From NCBI GenBank assembly GCA_037447655.1, contig JBBHKE010002879.1:1-64000 (forward strand): 64,000 nt of DNA, given 5' to 3'. The position numbers were made by a program, and so were the translations under genes. Below, piece by piece: positions 42,490 through 56,671 of the stretch (position 1 is the first letter of the stretch; every line of letters starts with the position of its first letter). The DNA is from Zygnema cylindricum. Its lineage: Eukaryota > Streptophyta > Zygnematophyceae > Zygnematales > Zygnemataceae. Under the pieces are notes generated by a model. That model saw only the letters and a program-made list of their open reading frames with translations. It searched no databases and was not told where the DNA came from.

Positions 42490-45425
42490 TGCAGAGAAAT
42501 GGTACGAAATTTACAAAAAGTATGAAATCGACATATATTACGTAGTTTTTGTAAAAAAGTCGAAACATGTGCGAATTGGACATCATCAGTTATTAGTACT
42601 CTACCCTTTCATGGTAGTCAACAAATTTCAATTTCATCTATGTTTTGTACTTTGATGGTTTCCCTAGCTTTTCTGATAATAAAATCCATTTTTTCTCACC
42701 CTATGAACGAGTGAACCAATTCGATGAGGTTTTCAAATTCGATTGGAGCAAATGTGAACGCATAATGGGGAAGGCTGTCTCCATGAAAAAAAAAAGCAAA
42801 CACAAAAGAAGACCAAAAACAAAAGAAAAAAGTGAAAACCAAGAACACATTCTTCAACAACGGTAAAGAATTAAAGTAAAAAAACCAATTAAAGAAGCGC
42901 AAAGGCAAACCATTTGAGTGAATTAACGGAATGACAAGCAAAACGAAGGCAAAAATGTAACACGGAACCAAAGAAAAACAACATAAAATATTGCTAAAAT
43001 GTGACAAATAAGAGGTGAATTAAAGCCGAGATTAAAATCCTGTTAAAAACAAAATGAAACATTTAGGCTTGATAAAGCTACAAAAGCCAAACAAATATAA
43101 AACCGACTGGAGATGGTAACTTTAACAATAAATACGCCCCGTAAAAGAGGGGCCGCCCCTATTAATCCATGCGTGTTGGAGCCGGCTTGGGGAGATCTAG
43201 ACTATATCATAAAACTATTATAAAGAAGTAGGTAAAGCTTGCACCCGATGTAAAGCCACCGAGGAAGGTTGATGATATGCCTTGGAGTGCTCCCGAAGCC
43301 CGTCTTCTCAAGCGATTATAGACCATTCGACATTAAGTCCAAAAACAAGCAAATATCTCCATTGCCATGGGGACAAATTCGTCCATAATGATCTCGACTC
43401 ATAGCCACGACTTTAGCCCCAAGCAGCGTCTCGCACTGCTACTTGTCGCATTCTTGCCGGAGAGGTCAGATTTGGCAAAACAATGCCCCCGAAAACATTT
43501 CGTTCATTGTCAAATAGTTCAAGAGTTTTCATGAATTTCAATGTTAAACTTTTGGACGCCCGATGTAAAGGTGTACAGGATAGTACACAAGTATGCATAA
43601 TTTAAAAGTAGAAAATATACGATACATGTCAGGATTTACATAAAAAACAGACGCCTTTCGGAAATTTTACTTCCAGATGTTTGTGCTAATAAAGGTTTAC
43701 ACATTAAAGAGAAAAAAATAAAAATTCGCACTCGACTATTATCCCCTGACATACCTCCAAATAATTTATTCGTTAGCTTTCTGGACATAAAAAATGTAAA
43801 TTTGGTGGACAAAGTTCTTAAGAACTTTGGCTGAATTTCGTGGGATAAAGAACAAAAAACATATATAACATATAAAATCTTTTGCAAACATGTATAAAAA
43901 AAGAGGCGGAGTTCAACATTCAAATAAGATTTAACCTGGGGCTAAAACATACTTAACTGCTACCAAACACCGAACCTTTTTGGAAATACCACTTAAGCCC
44001 AACACTGCACCCATCATGCATTATGAAACACATCTTTCTTTCTTTCTTCTGGTCGAGCCATATGCTTCCACATGCCAGGTGTAAAAAAGGGGTGGCATGG
44101 CCAAAACAGAAAAACTACAAGCAGGGCAAAATAAAACAAAGAAAAGCAACGTGAAAACATAAAAATGGCACGCAAAACAAAAGGTGGTCGAATGCCAGGT
44201 GATCGAATGAATAAAACTCCACCTTCACATTACCTCACATATCCACGCCAACATTGTGGTATAAAAAGCAGAACACGACGCTGTTTGAATCCATACGAAT
44301 ATTTCCGTTGGCTTGTGTCAACTTCATGTTTAAGACAAAGTTAGCAAAAGTAACTGTCTTAACTTTGCGCTAACAAATTGAAAATCTACAGGAGAAATAA
44401 AAACACCACCAGAGCAATTAAAGTAACCTAAAAATGAATAGTTGGAGGAAGAAGAAGACGCCCTCCCTTATTTATGGTCTAGCATGTCACTTCATGTGTC
44501 TTCGTGCTAAAGCACAAAGCACGGACACAGTGCTGTAACCTAACTTTATTCTAGTAATGCCTGCATAATGAGCATCTTTAACCTTTAAATGCGTATATGA
44601 GGGAACTACAAATAAGCTTCTACGACTTTACGCACATTAAACCATGGCTATAGTCAGTCCACCGAGCACTTAAAAACCAACTACAAACAACTTCACAAAT
44701 ATATCCGCGGGACATATTTTCCCAAGACACCAAATGGTAAAAACTGTCCTTTTATCATTTATCTTATACCTAGACACTTCTTCAATCAATACTGCAACGG
44801 ACTGCCTTTATCTTAAAGCTGAAACACCGTACTACAAATGAACGTAAAAATCCAGAAATCCCAATGTACCCTAAGATAAATACTCTATTTATCTGCTTTT
44901 CTTAAGCAGATAGGATACCTCTGATGAATCAACAGAGTCTAGCATAACTACCCAGCATTCTTTTTCCCCACCCTACACTAAAATATCTTTCAAATATGAT
45001 ATGATGTGCGTGAAAAAGAATATCCTCCACCCATTATTTGACAGGTGGCTACAAAGTTCCCTTGAGCATTGGTACGACAGAAACTCCCTCCTCAAAGCTT
45101 TCTGGACTGAAACAGTCCAGATTATAATTTAAGAAAATTTGACAACTATGAATCACCACCTTCACTCCTGTATGGGGAATTATGGCTGATAGATAACATC
45201 TTATTGACTATATTGAACCCTCCTTTTCTCTACGCCTGCCCACACGATGATTCCTTTTAAGAGTGCCATAAAAAACGACCTATACTGCTGCCAGTTTCTT
45301 GTAAAAATTAAGGTACCATAACTACCATCAAATGCACTCCTCCACTATACAGTTAACGTTAAAGAATAAAAAATTAACGAAAGCCTAGAAAAAAATCGAC
45401 ATGTTCCCTACAGACCAAGCGCAGT
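42490..45425. other. No gene recognised
   Basis: No frame with a known domain. The right part may include the 3' UTR of the minus-strand gene ending at 45426. Confidence 0.45.
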
Positions 45426-48400
45426 TTAATGACCGATTCGTCTCGAACTCTTGCGAGAAAACAGCTTTACAAATGTGGATTCCTGGCGTCCCTCCGACAA
45501 GTTTTTCCAGCGGATTGCCTCACCTTTGTCCTTAGCGACTCCTAAACCGGATGCGTAGCATTCCGAAAGAAACTTTTGTGCCTCCGAGTCACCTTGGGAC
45601 GCCGCCCTCTCAAACCATCGCGCCGCCTCCTCATCATCCTGGGAAACCGACATACCACACTTGTAACACAAACCCATTTCCCTCTGAGCTGGTGGATAAC
45701 CCTTTTCAGCTGCCATTTTGTACCATCGAACTCCTTCAGAAAAATTTTGACTTACGCCGTGTCCGTGGTAATAACAATCACCCACCTCTTTTTGCATGGC
45801 CACATTTCCATTTTCTCCAGCTAACCGGAACCAGATGAGAGCATTTTCAAGATTCCGTGACACACCTTCACCTTTTTTATAACACATTCCCACTTCTCCC
45901 TGAGAGTCTGAATCGCCTTGTTCAGCCGCCAAGTGAAACCAGTGGAAAGCTTTTTCAAAATTCTTACTCACACCCACTCCATTTTTGTAGCAGTATGCTA
46001 ACATTTTCCGTGAAGGAATATGCCCTCCTTGAGCTGCCTTCTCATACCATTGGACAGCTTCCTGTAAATTTTGTGGCACTCCATCTCCATGATAATAGTA
46101 AGAGGCGAGAGTCCATTGAGCATCCGTACTACCTTTCCTTGCAGCTGCTCTACACCATCTCAATGCTTCGACCAAATCGACTTCTCCCACATAACCCTTT
46201 TTATAGAACATGCTCACATGGAACATGGCTTCTGCATTGCCTTGTTTTGCCGCAAGGCCATACCATCGAAACGATTCATTGTAATCTACTTCCATTCCAT
46301 TCCCTAGTCTGTAGAAATCACCGAGATTCCTCTGCGCAATTGCATCGCCTTTTTGTGCCGCTGTCAAAATTTTTAGAGCTGTCGCATCCTGTGAAAAAAA
46401 AAAAAAACCAAAACATAATTTGCTAAAGGATGCTGTAAAGCCTTTGCTTCATCTGCAGTTTTAAGAGTGCCTACACTAAATTATAAAGCCAAATGCTGTT
46501 TACATGCAGTAAATATGTTCTTGAAAGCAGCCATGCATGGGTTCAATCGGCGGTTGATAGATGGAAAAATTCAATAGATGATAATAACTATGGAATGAAG
46601 GGCCCTGATTGAAGACAGGCAAAGCCCCTGATGCTGCTGATGATACAGACTACGGCATTTCTTTTGGTTTTGTCTTTTTCAATAAACCAGATCCTGAATG
46701 GATGCATTCATTATATTCAAGATTGGATTGTGCAAAGGCTGAAACCAGATAAGAAAGGCTATGTGCAAACAGCACCTTAAAGAACAAAAAGCAACAAATT
46801 AATACACTTTCTGGACATTAATGGCCTCTACAGGTGAAAGCAATATCACGGGCTCACCATAGTGGCCACTGAAGGATGTAGTAAGCTGTCACATTTCTCA
46901 TTTTGTTCCAAATTCAAAGAAATGCCAGTGCTGTCGAAAGCTGCATCTGTCTCACTTGCCACTTCCCCTTCGAGAGTCGGAGGCAAGCGATTTAAGACTC
47001 GTGACATGGTGGACTTCAGGATTGGACGCGTACCAACTAAATTTTCGGACTTTGTTTGAGGCTGATTTTCTGAAGATTCTAAACCTGCAATTACAGAAAT
47101 AACCTGTGTCGGACTGGCTAACTTTTCCAGCATAGGATAAATTTCCATCTCGAGGTTAGGTCGATTACTTCCTTTCATGCTGACACACTGGAGTGCAAGT
47201 TTGAGAACTGTCCTAACTTGCCCCACGTCTGCTGGACCTGCTGCCGGGTCTAGATAAGGGAGAAAAACTGCAGTTCCTTGCTCTAAGTCACAGTCTGTTG
47301 AACCGAGACCAAATGCCTCGAGAATAGAGCGTATATCATCCTTGGACGGTTTGTGTGTGAGCAATTGCAAGATAATGATGCCCAAGTCATAAACATCCGA
47401 AGATTCCCAAAATTCACGGCTATGCTGTGGTTTATGCACTTGACCAAACCTGCATGCAATGGAAGAAAAAACATTGTCCCAACCTTTAAAAGGGCATGAG
47501 AGTACTCTGTCACAAAATGAAATATGACATAACTGTGATAGTCAGCGACACTGAGAAGAAAAATATATCAGTGTCATCGGTTATGAAAAAACCGTAGTAA
47601 TGTAACAGGACAGACAAGTGTCTGAAAAAACTGAAACTGGACAGACAACACGACTTATATTCCTCTCCAACTCCTTTTGGGATCGCGCAGCCCTCTACCC
47701 AGAGCAATATTCCATTGTAAGCAAACTGGTTACACAGAACTAGGCTTCCCTGCCTGGACAAATGAAACTGGGTCATATACAAAATTTGAGTAGGTCTCCT
47801 TCAGTGAAACTTCAGAAAAAAACGGCCAAAATAGTACCAGGTGTTAATAGTTTTAAGGCCACAAGTTGACACCGTGAATGCACAAAGTTCATGGGTACAA
47901 CAGCACAATGCATTCAGATATAAGACAGGAACCTTTCCAGATCTTTCCATTCCCCACCTCGCCACTTATGACAAAAGACTTCAGATTAAGATTAATGGCG
48001 AGAAAATCTGCGCATGATTCATGTTAGTGAGGTTTTTGGAATAGATGCCAGCTCTATCACCTAGCAGGCCAATCTTGCAAAATCTGAGATCATTGACAAG
48101 GTCCCATGGCAATGCCTCTCCAGCCTCGTTTAGCTTCCGTTATTGTTGACCACCTGCCTACTTAGTTAACATATAGCTCTCTTTACAAGCTCATGCATAC
48201 CACCATTGCTGCAAGACTGTTCATCACAACTGAATATCAGCATACTTCATGACCGCACCATTCACGGGCATGGAAAAGAGCTGTACCCAGAATTTTGAGG
48301 ACTCTCATGGCTGCTTGTTGATTCATAGAACAGTTTATTCTGTTGCACATCTGCTAGCTTACTTGACCATCCTCCCGAATTTTTGCCATTTTGGTACAAC

Positions 48401-51400
48401 AACACATTTGTAGGCTTCAGACCCGTGTGCACAATACCCCTCTGGTGAATATAGAGAAGTGCAGAGGCCATTTCAAAGAAAAGCCTCATTCGTTCATTCC
48501 ACGTCAATGAGAATCGACCGGCCCCTCGACCTAATAGCCAATCTTCCAAGCTCGGTCCGGGCACATATTCACTCACTGTACAGCCGGCCTCCACACAACA
48601 GCCGATAAACAATACAATATGTGGGTGGTTTAACTCCTGAAGTGCTCCCCCTTTGCTATCCAAAGCCTTCACTATGCGGCTATCACCTTTTTTGACTGCA
48701 ACAACTTGTCCCGTCTGAAGTGTACCCTTGTACACAGATCCAAATACCCCTCGTCCTATACTGTGAGCAAAGTGATCTGTTGCAGACAATAATTCGAGAA
48801 GAGTGAACCTCCTCATTTCTCCCTGTGGTTCCTCCTCTTTTGGGTATTTCGTGCTGCAAAAACCACAGCGTTCAAAGCACAAGACGGATAGAAAAGAAAA
48901 TCAGCACCTTGGGGAACAAATGCGGAGCAAAACCATGCCTAACTGGGCTAGAAGCATGTCTGTAACTATAATCCACCAGTTTGCCTCCAAAAAATATCTA
49001 AAAAAAGATAAGAAATGCTGCAACAGTCTCACAACAACAATACAGGAAATTTCAGCACTTGCCTTCGTAGCCGCTCCAAAACTTCACGTTGTTTCTCCTT
49101 CAGGTTACCCCTGCAACCCGACAGCACATAATTAGGTCAGTGAAAATTGGTGTGCATAACAAGGACAGCTTTGCGACATTTCATATATGAGTAATGGCAG
49201 TTCTCTTGATCTGATATCACTGATTTTTAAAACATAACAAAATTGCACTATTGCATTACTATCACAAAAATGTGAAGCTGACTGAAACCTCTACTGCGGA
49301 TTTGCCCGTAAAAAGCATGCCCCTGTATTTTAATATGTTTCTTCATTATATGCTCGGACCATAGTGTATCTGTAAGAGTTTCAATGCGCGCATCAGATAA
49401 ATGTCAACCAAAAGAAAAAAACAACAATCTGGCTCAAAAACAGTTGATCAAAACAAGCTCGTACATGATCCACAAATTTCCAAGTTTCATAGAAGGAATA
49501 CAGTTGTCCACATCACTTTCTATTACAATTAGCCTAAAATACAGACTACTTACAGTGAATGGTGTCATGACATATTCTTATCGTCATGTTGGCTTAAATG
49601 GCAACACCAAAACAGTAACTGTTTTCTGACCATAGCTGTCATGATACAGACATCTAAAAATCCAGAGCAGTAATAGTTTTCTACAAAATATGCCGTGTAG
49701 TCATGTACAAGACATCAAAGTAATGCATCGTCATATGAAATGCATGCGAAATGTGATACAGATAAAATTTCGGAAACTGTAAAAAGTGTGCACCCCCAGG
49801 ACTTTTCATTCAAACTTTGAAGGATTCAAAACCACGAAAAGCACCCATTAATGTTTCCCATTTTAAGATGGGAGGTTGCCAAAAACATAGACCCCTTTTT
49901 GATTCCTTGAACAAGAGTACCTCCAATGTTCCTTTAGAGCTTGCCTTTTGGAGCTTCCCTTGTGTAATTACAAAAACCTTAAAAACCCTCAAAATTTCCA
50001 TGCTGTTAGCTTTAAGAGTGTTGATATTCCTTACACTGGTGAACTTGGGTGCACATTTGTTGCAAATGCATCCTTTGCCATTGTTTCTATATCTGCCTTG
50101 AGACAATTTTCGGTGCTTGTCCTGGATCCATTAACAGTTTCAACAATAGCATAAAAAATGACATGAGAAGCTGAAAACCAGAACTCAACACGTCATATTA
50201 AACAACTAGCATAAACGCATATTATCTTCAACAGTAAAACAAAACATTATGAAGAGCAAAAGACCCTGTAGGTGCCACCAGTCGTACGTTCTAGTGGTTA
50301 AGAAGGAACCAGGAAAGTTATCAAGCTGGCAACACATGATTGGGATTCGGATTAAAAAAACAGACGAAAAGACACAAAAAGAAGAAAATTGTCAGAAGGA
50401 CATATACAGTAAAGAGCTTTCTGTTCAAGTAGCTCGAATGGCCCAAACATAAAGAGAACGAAACAGATACCTGTGGGGTCAATACTAGAGTTGCATACTT
50501 GTGGTCTGCCAAAACCGATGAGTGGCGAAGACAAATTGCAATAACAGTGATCCAAAAAAATCAAAAGCTCAATATAAAGGGATGAAACGATAAATTGTCA
50601 ATAACCAAGAGGTATAGATGTACCACAAACGCATGGGAATTGTACCCGACGGGACAGTACCAGACAGAAACACCAAGTTGCGATTGGCTAACATCCTATT
50701 CCTTTTGTATCGTACCGTCAATGGAGCAGGACATCCAAGTCAGCTCTGGCTCATATGCTTATAGGCGTTTGTCAAACAAGAATTTATAGAAGAAAAAAGT
50801 AGAAATAGATGCTTTTTGTTGCCGATATGTCCAATGATTATACATTGATCCAACCATAGATGATTATCCTAAAATAAATAAATATAAATATAAATATAAA
50901 TATAAATATAAATATAAATATTATATTTTATATATTTTAATATATATTGGTTATCCTTCCATAGGCAACTATAAAATACTAAAATTCTACGACCAGCTGT
51001 ACAGCCAATAGTTTCCTCTCGTCATAACACGGGGGTTGGCAACAAACGAGTTTAAACCATACTCCACAGTTAGCAATTTTGAACTTCCATGGTGATTAAT
51101 CTTTGCACCACAATTGTCACAAATGTAACAATTAGAAGATGGACCAACAGCCCAATAATCGCAAAGTCTGGCAATATTGTAAGCAAATATGTCATGGAGA
51201 ACATGCGCTTGTTAAACTTGTCCACAGTCTGAATCAAGAGACTTTCCTCTCTCTCCATTATGTGGTGTCCAAATCACCTGGGACAGTAACAAATACAATG
51301 GTGATCCAATTCTAAGAGATTCCAATTTTTTGTAGCTCCACAAAACCTCTCCGTACACAACTACCCTCCGAAAACTAACTTGGACACCACAAAGTCCAAG

Positions 51401-54400
51401 AAATAACTGCTTACATTGCAAAATTATTGATTTAAGCTTTACATCCTCAACCTCTAGCTTTTTGATGTGAATGACGCCTAATGAGCCAAGATTCCATCAA
51501 TCCTTCCAAGTGAACAAATCAGTAATCAGTTTGTGACCCCAAAATGGCGAAAATCTGATATGGCATGAGAGTGAAATAGTACAAGTCAATGAGAGTACAT
51601 GTCTGGAATTTGGGGTAAGAAGAGTACCGTAATTCCTTCGTAAGATTCTGAGTGATCGCCTCGAACATTGGGTAAATGGCTTTCAGAACCATTGATGCCT
51701 GTTCTTCGACACTTGTCTCTGCCGTATCACTTTGCTGTAAGCGAGTCAGTTTGCAAGCAGCCGCCACGAGGCACTCTTCAACAACTTTTTCTGCAATCTG
51801 TTGAAAGAGAGAAAAAACATACAGTAAAACTCATTAACTCAGCAAGAAAGCTCCAAAGATGTTAGAGCCTGATCAGCAATAATAAAACAACATATACTCA
51901 AATTTCCAATGGAGGATTGTGCTGACAATATTCTTGCACCACGGTCACATCAGTTTGTAGCCTGTTGTTGAAATATTAAACAGTTTTCTACCTCTCAGGC
52001 CTACTCCTAGCACCAAAAAACTTTAAATTGTCAGAAACTTTCAGAAACCAATTTAAAAAAGGAAAATAAAGCAGAGACTTACAAAGCCATTCATCTTCAC
52101 TAAGGCCTCAAAGGGACATGTCTCAAGATGTTCCTCCAGATCTATAGGCTTCACAACTTCATCACATCCATCTTTCGCGTGAAGGCATGGATGCTCCTTG
52201 GCCTGGCATTCGTCATCATGGGCACCCTGACTTGCTAATGGAATTGTTACACCACACCTTCAAGAAGAGTCAAACAAAACTCACAGTAAATGAGAAAAAC
52301 AAAGGATGAAAAATTAAACAAAACCCATAGCAAATAAGAGAAAGAAAGCACCCCAGGAAGAAATAGTGCACATGGTGGTTTAAAAAGAAGGCTCTGCTTT
52401 TAGTGTTTTGTTGGATACCTTGACAACTTGACACCTTGACATATTAGCGGTTTTGACATAAATGGCATAAGAAAATCTCTAAAACAGCTTACACCAAAGC
52501 ACAAAAATCATTCCACTCTTCCATCCAATCAACTCTCATCCAAAGATTTCTAGAATCGAACGGGTCCATTCTCAGTGCTCCTCTGTCGACCCTCGACATT
52601 CACCAATGAAAAATGCGTCCCACATCATTCGTACCTGTACATGCCTATGATATTTCTGCAACTACTACAAATGCAAGCCAATCATTCTTTGCCAGACAAA
52701 ACAAAGCAGTTATGATAATACCTACTTCAGCTTAGTGTTTAAGTTCGAGTTCACAAAAATGTTGCAGAACGGTTCCGAGGTCATTGTTTCAAAACCTCAA
52801 ACAGCTTCTATGGACAAAAAGTTTCATCATTCTTGTCAATATCCCTTTTATTTTCTGTTCATCTTCAGATGGTCTTGCTTGCCCTAGCATGATTGCTACA
52901 ATTAACAACCTACATTGTAGTCCAAGATTTGGAGAAATTTTGCAACTAGTGAAAACGGTTCACATCGGGAGACCAGACACAACACTAGAAAAGCAAAAAA
53001 AGAGTAATTCTGGTTAAAAAGACTCACTTGCACTCATATGGCCTATATAAGCATGTGAGCTTATGGTCTTCTAAGCTCCTTCGTTCAATAACTGATTGGC
53101 AGCCATCAGTCTCGTATGAGCATTGAATGAGTGCATGCCCGCATGTCTGCAATTCAACTATTAAAGTATTACTTGATTTAAAGACTGTGACAAAACTATT
53201 GCGTCCTTCAATACTGGCATGCATAACGCCTGATCACAAATTCTTACACAATTTTAAACAAACATATAAACGGACATTATCCATCCTTTGTGCTAGGCAA
53301 CATCCCTGAAAGTATACGGTGTGGAAACAGTTTTTCTGATTTTGAAATAAGAAATCAGCAGGTTGACAAGTGTACATCGTTTTTTTCACACGCCGTGTTC
53401 CTGGAATCGTATTTCTCACCCGCATAAAAAATAACTGCTCAAAATTTGCCAATAATTTGGACCAAATTGAAATATAGCAAAAATTACCTGAAAATGTTCA
53501 TTATAGACCCCCAGATGAAGAATTTCGGGACAGCCTTCTTTTCTCCACCCACTGGCTGTAAAGATCTGATCTTGAACTCTATATGACAAGCCATACTCGC
53601 AGTGTACTTCTATCTTGTCAATGCGTTTCTGAATGGGCAGGCACGGAATGACATAATGCTGCAAAAATAGGGGACAAAACAACTTTCAGACATCTACCAC
53701 AAGAAGTCAACATATGTTCTTAATTTGCTTGCTAAAAAACTCTCCAGTACTTTTTGCAAAATTAAGTTCAGCATAAAAAAAAGGATAATCAGGAGCAACA
53801 ACTTCTCCCGCTTAAAGAGAAAGTACAATGAGGGTGTTGAATACGCACCTCAATAGAATCTTCACAGTCTGGACAGACGGGACTTTCCTTCTGTATATGT
53901 GTTTCAATACATTCCCTGCCCACCATGTATTGAAGCACTCCACAGATTTTACGAGTGTGTTCAATGCAATTATTTTCAAAAAATGTACAAACTGTTAATA
54001 ATTGTCGTTGCAAAAAAGAAAAACTAAGTCTGAACGAACTGCCTCTGGAAACTGGAAACCTCTTCCACAGCAAAGGGATCATTGAAAAAACTACTTACAT
54101 CACCAACAGACTTGGTACCTCTCTTCTTACAGGAAAAAAGATACCATGGTGTAAAGTGATATCCAATACATGAAAATGATATCCAATATATGAAAATGAT
54201 ATCCAAATATGCATGATGTTGCTCTATGCATTAGAAGACTTGTGATTATTGGTGACCCCACAAGCTCAACGATTCACGCGGATCCTTGTACATCAAAATA
54301 TGTCATTCATCGCTGACATACGGTAGTGAGAAGACTGCTTCAAACACAGTTTACGTGGTGCCTCACGATCAATAATTGCATGTGGAAAATATTAGATGGG

Positions 54401-56671
54401 CATTGCATCTAATTATAGTTGCACCAATTAGTGAAAACTATAGACAATGCGGAGCCATGTTGGACATAGGTGCATACGTTGTGAAGTAGGAGTTTTCCTA
54501 ACATCAGCATCATACTACAGAGTGAAAGCCACTTGGCTTACACACTCCAATTTTGATTCCAGAGTGTATGGAATGGCAGGCCCATAAAACACTGGAAAGG
54601 AAGCGCCCACATAAGTAGCGCCTAGTTCCCATATGATAATAACTAAAACCTTACAATTAGCTTTTATGGCTTCATAACAATTCACCAAGAATAACACACA
54701 CCTGCGAGGTTCACAGGAAACCCAAACACAACATAGTCCTCAGCACTCAAAATACTTAAAAGATTGCTTTAGAAAATTGACACCTCCCCTATTAACAAGA
54801 CTTCCAAACTTAATGCAGAAGTAAAGTAAAAATCCAACAAAGCGGCCTATGATGGCAAGCAAAATTACAGGCACCTGGGAAATCTCCCCAATTGGCTAAA
54901 ATCAGCTTGCTAGTGCTAAGCAGCAAGATGTATAAGTAGGACTCATCAGATTTGGACTGGACTACTTGAAGTCAGAGAGCTTAAATGTTTGAACATGACA
55001 AAAATACGGTTTTCCAATAAGCAAAACATTGAGCAGAATATCTATCGAAAAGCACAAACTCGAAAAAAAGTTTTCATTCACATAGTTGTGTCCTATGGAT
55101 ACATAAACGTTCTATACAGAGCTTAGATGCCATGAGAACAAGAACCAACTCAACTCAACCCAACTCTCGACCCAACCCAACTTTCAACTCCCAACTCCCA
55201 ACTCCCAACTCCCAACTACCACCACTCTTGCTCTGGATCCATGCTCTGGATGCTCTGGGTAACGGCAACACGAACATTGTCCTAGACTGAATAATGACTA
55301 TTGACTGAATTGTATTTTAAAGACTAAAGATGAGCATTTAGAGAACTCACCTGCAAAAAATATGCCCACAAGATGCAGAAGTTGCATTTCTAAGGACCTG
55401 GTTAGCCAAGTGCAGCCAAGATCCAATTAGCAGAATGTAGCTTGAAACCAAAAGGATAACTTTGCCTCTTCACCATCTGAAATTAAGTCGCGACAATTCA
55501 ATTTTCTCTATGCTATGAGCTTGCACCTGCATCATCCTCCATTTACATGTTACTTTCACACGCAAGTCCTATTCCTAGTGGCTAGTTTGGCCATTGAGGT
55601 TCTTTCCAATACAGAGTTGACAACCATTGTTCTAAACATATCAACAAAGATTAATGCAACGACCACTTCAATGACATTCAATAATTCACCACGGTCCAGC
55701 TAAATTCGAGATTCATTAGGTGCAACTGGAAGCATGAAAAAAATGGTTATGTCAAAGCTCTCATGGCTACATAATGATGTTTGACCATCCAACAAACCTT
55801 TCTTGAGAAACGTTGTAACATCAGCAAGATGGCCCATGCGTCAAGATTTAGAGCTAACTTTGGGTGTGGAGTAGCATATCTTTGTTGATTATAATTTAGG
55901 GGCACTCATCAACAATATCTCATGTCTATATTACTGCACGAGAATGTGCATTGAGACAAAAGATATTTCAACAACAATAAAACCTCTAGTTCCTCGTACA
56001 ATAATTATCAATGTCAACAAGAAAAGTATCAACATTCCGGAGGCCTAAGAGATTCGCCGACAGTACAATCATCTAGGTGAGTGTACCACCGTGTGCTATC
56101 TGTACCATAAAACACTGAACGACATCATCTGAACCTTGAATACGTTTGAAAAGCTTGAATGTGCCATTTCACACTCTAAACCACAAACTTAATGTCATCA
56201 ACGTGTTGGTTTTGATTTGAATCCAAGGTGACATGGTTATCACCTGTAGCCTAGCTAATGTTAATATTCCCTTAACAAGTTTGGCTATACGTAAAAACTT
56301 ACCATCTGACAAATTTGGCAATGGTAATCTTCAGGGACCGAGTCAACAGCAAGCTCATCCACAGTGGGCCGACGAGGAATGATGCTGCACAAATAAAAGT
56401 GAAACATTGGTACATGACAACCAAAAGTACAATCATTTTTTAAACGGATGGCCTGTCAAAGATATACAAGTCTTGTGATCACACAACACCATTCATAGGC
56501 AATTACAAATTAACTGGCAAAAAGAAAATGCATCGTAACGCTTTATTGGTGATAATTACCAAAAAGTACTAGAAATGTCCACATAGAGGTGTCGATTTCA
56601 AACCATCCTGGCTGTTCACTATTGCCTCACCTAGCTTCACAAGCAGCCATTCCAAAATTCTTCTTTTCCAT
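45426..56671 (-). CDS. RING, TRAF-type zinc finger, pseudokinase and Sel1-repeat protein
   Basis: Twelve exons join in frame, 3042 bases including TAA, 1013 residues: 56631-56671, 56303-56384, 55351-55397, 53849-53915, 53488-53658, 53028-53146, 52083-52257, 51628-51797, 49063-49110, 48287-48853, 46858-47449, 45426-46388. RING-HC: C36, C39, C51, H53, C56, C59, C71, C74 (CQIC...CGHIFC..C...CPDC). TRAF-type fingers: C145-x6-C152-x11-H164-x3-C168 and C200-x6-C207-x11-H219-x3-C223. Helical linker 235-306. Kinase-like domain from about 335: GRGVFGSVY, VAVK (K361), but H449-T-G instead of HRD and D475-V-Q instead of DFG. Eight Sel1 repeats of 36 residues fill about 703-993. Likely an E3 ligase or scaffold. 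The start and the 51628-to-49110 join are the least certain; one donor is GC (49061-49062). Confidence 0.85.
50878..50921 (+). repeat. TATAAA microsatellite
   Basis: About seven tandem hexamers in an intron of the minus-strand gene. Confidence 0.9.
55188..55217 (+). repeat. CCCAACT heptamer repeats
   Basis: Four to five AACTCCC units, preceded by degenerate CAACTCAACC copies from about 55148, in the third intron of the minus-strand gene. Confidence 0.85.

Noticed and set aside
49810-50106. Overlapping open frames on both strands in an intron
   Set aside because: No domain, no fit to splice phases of the surrounding gene, and similar length on both strands suggests chance.
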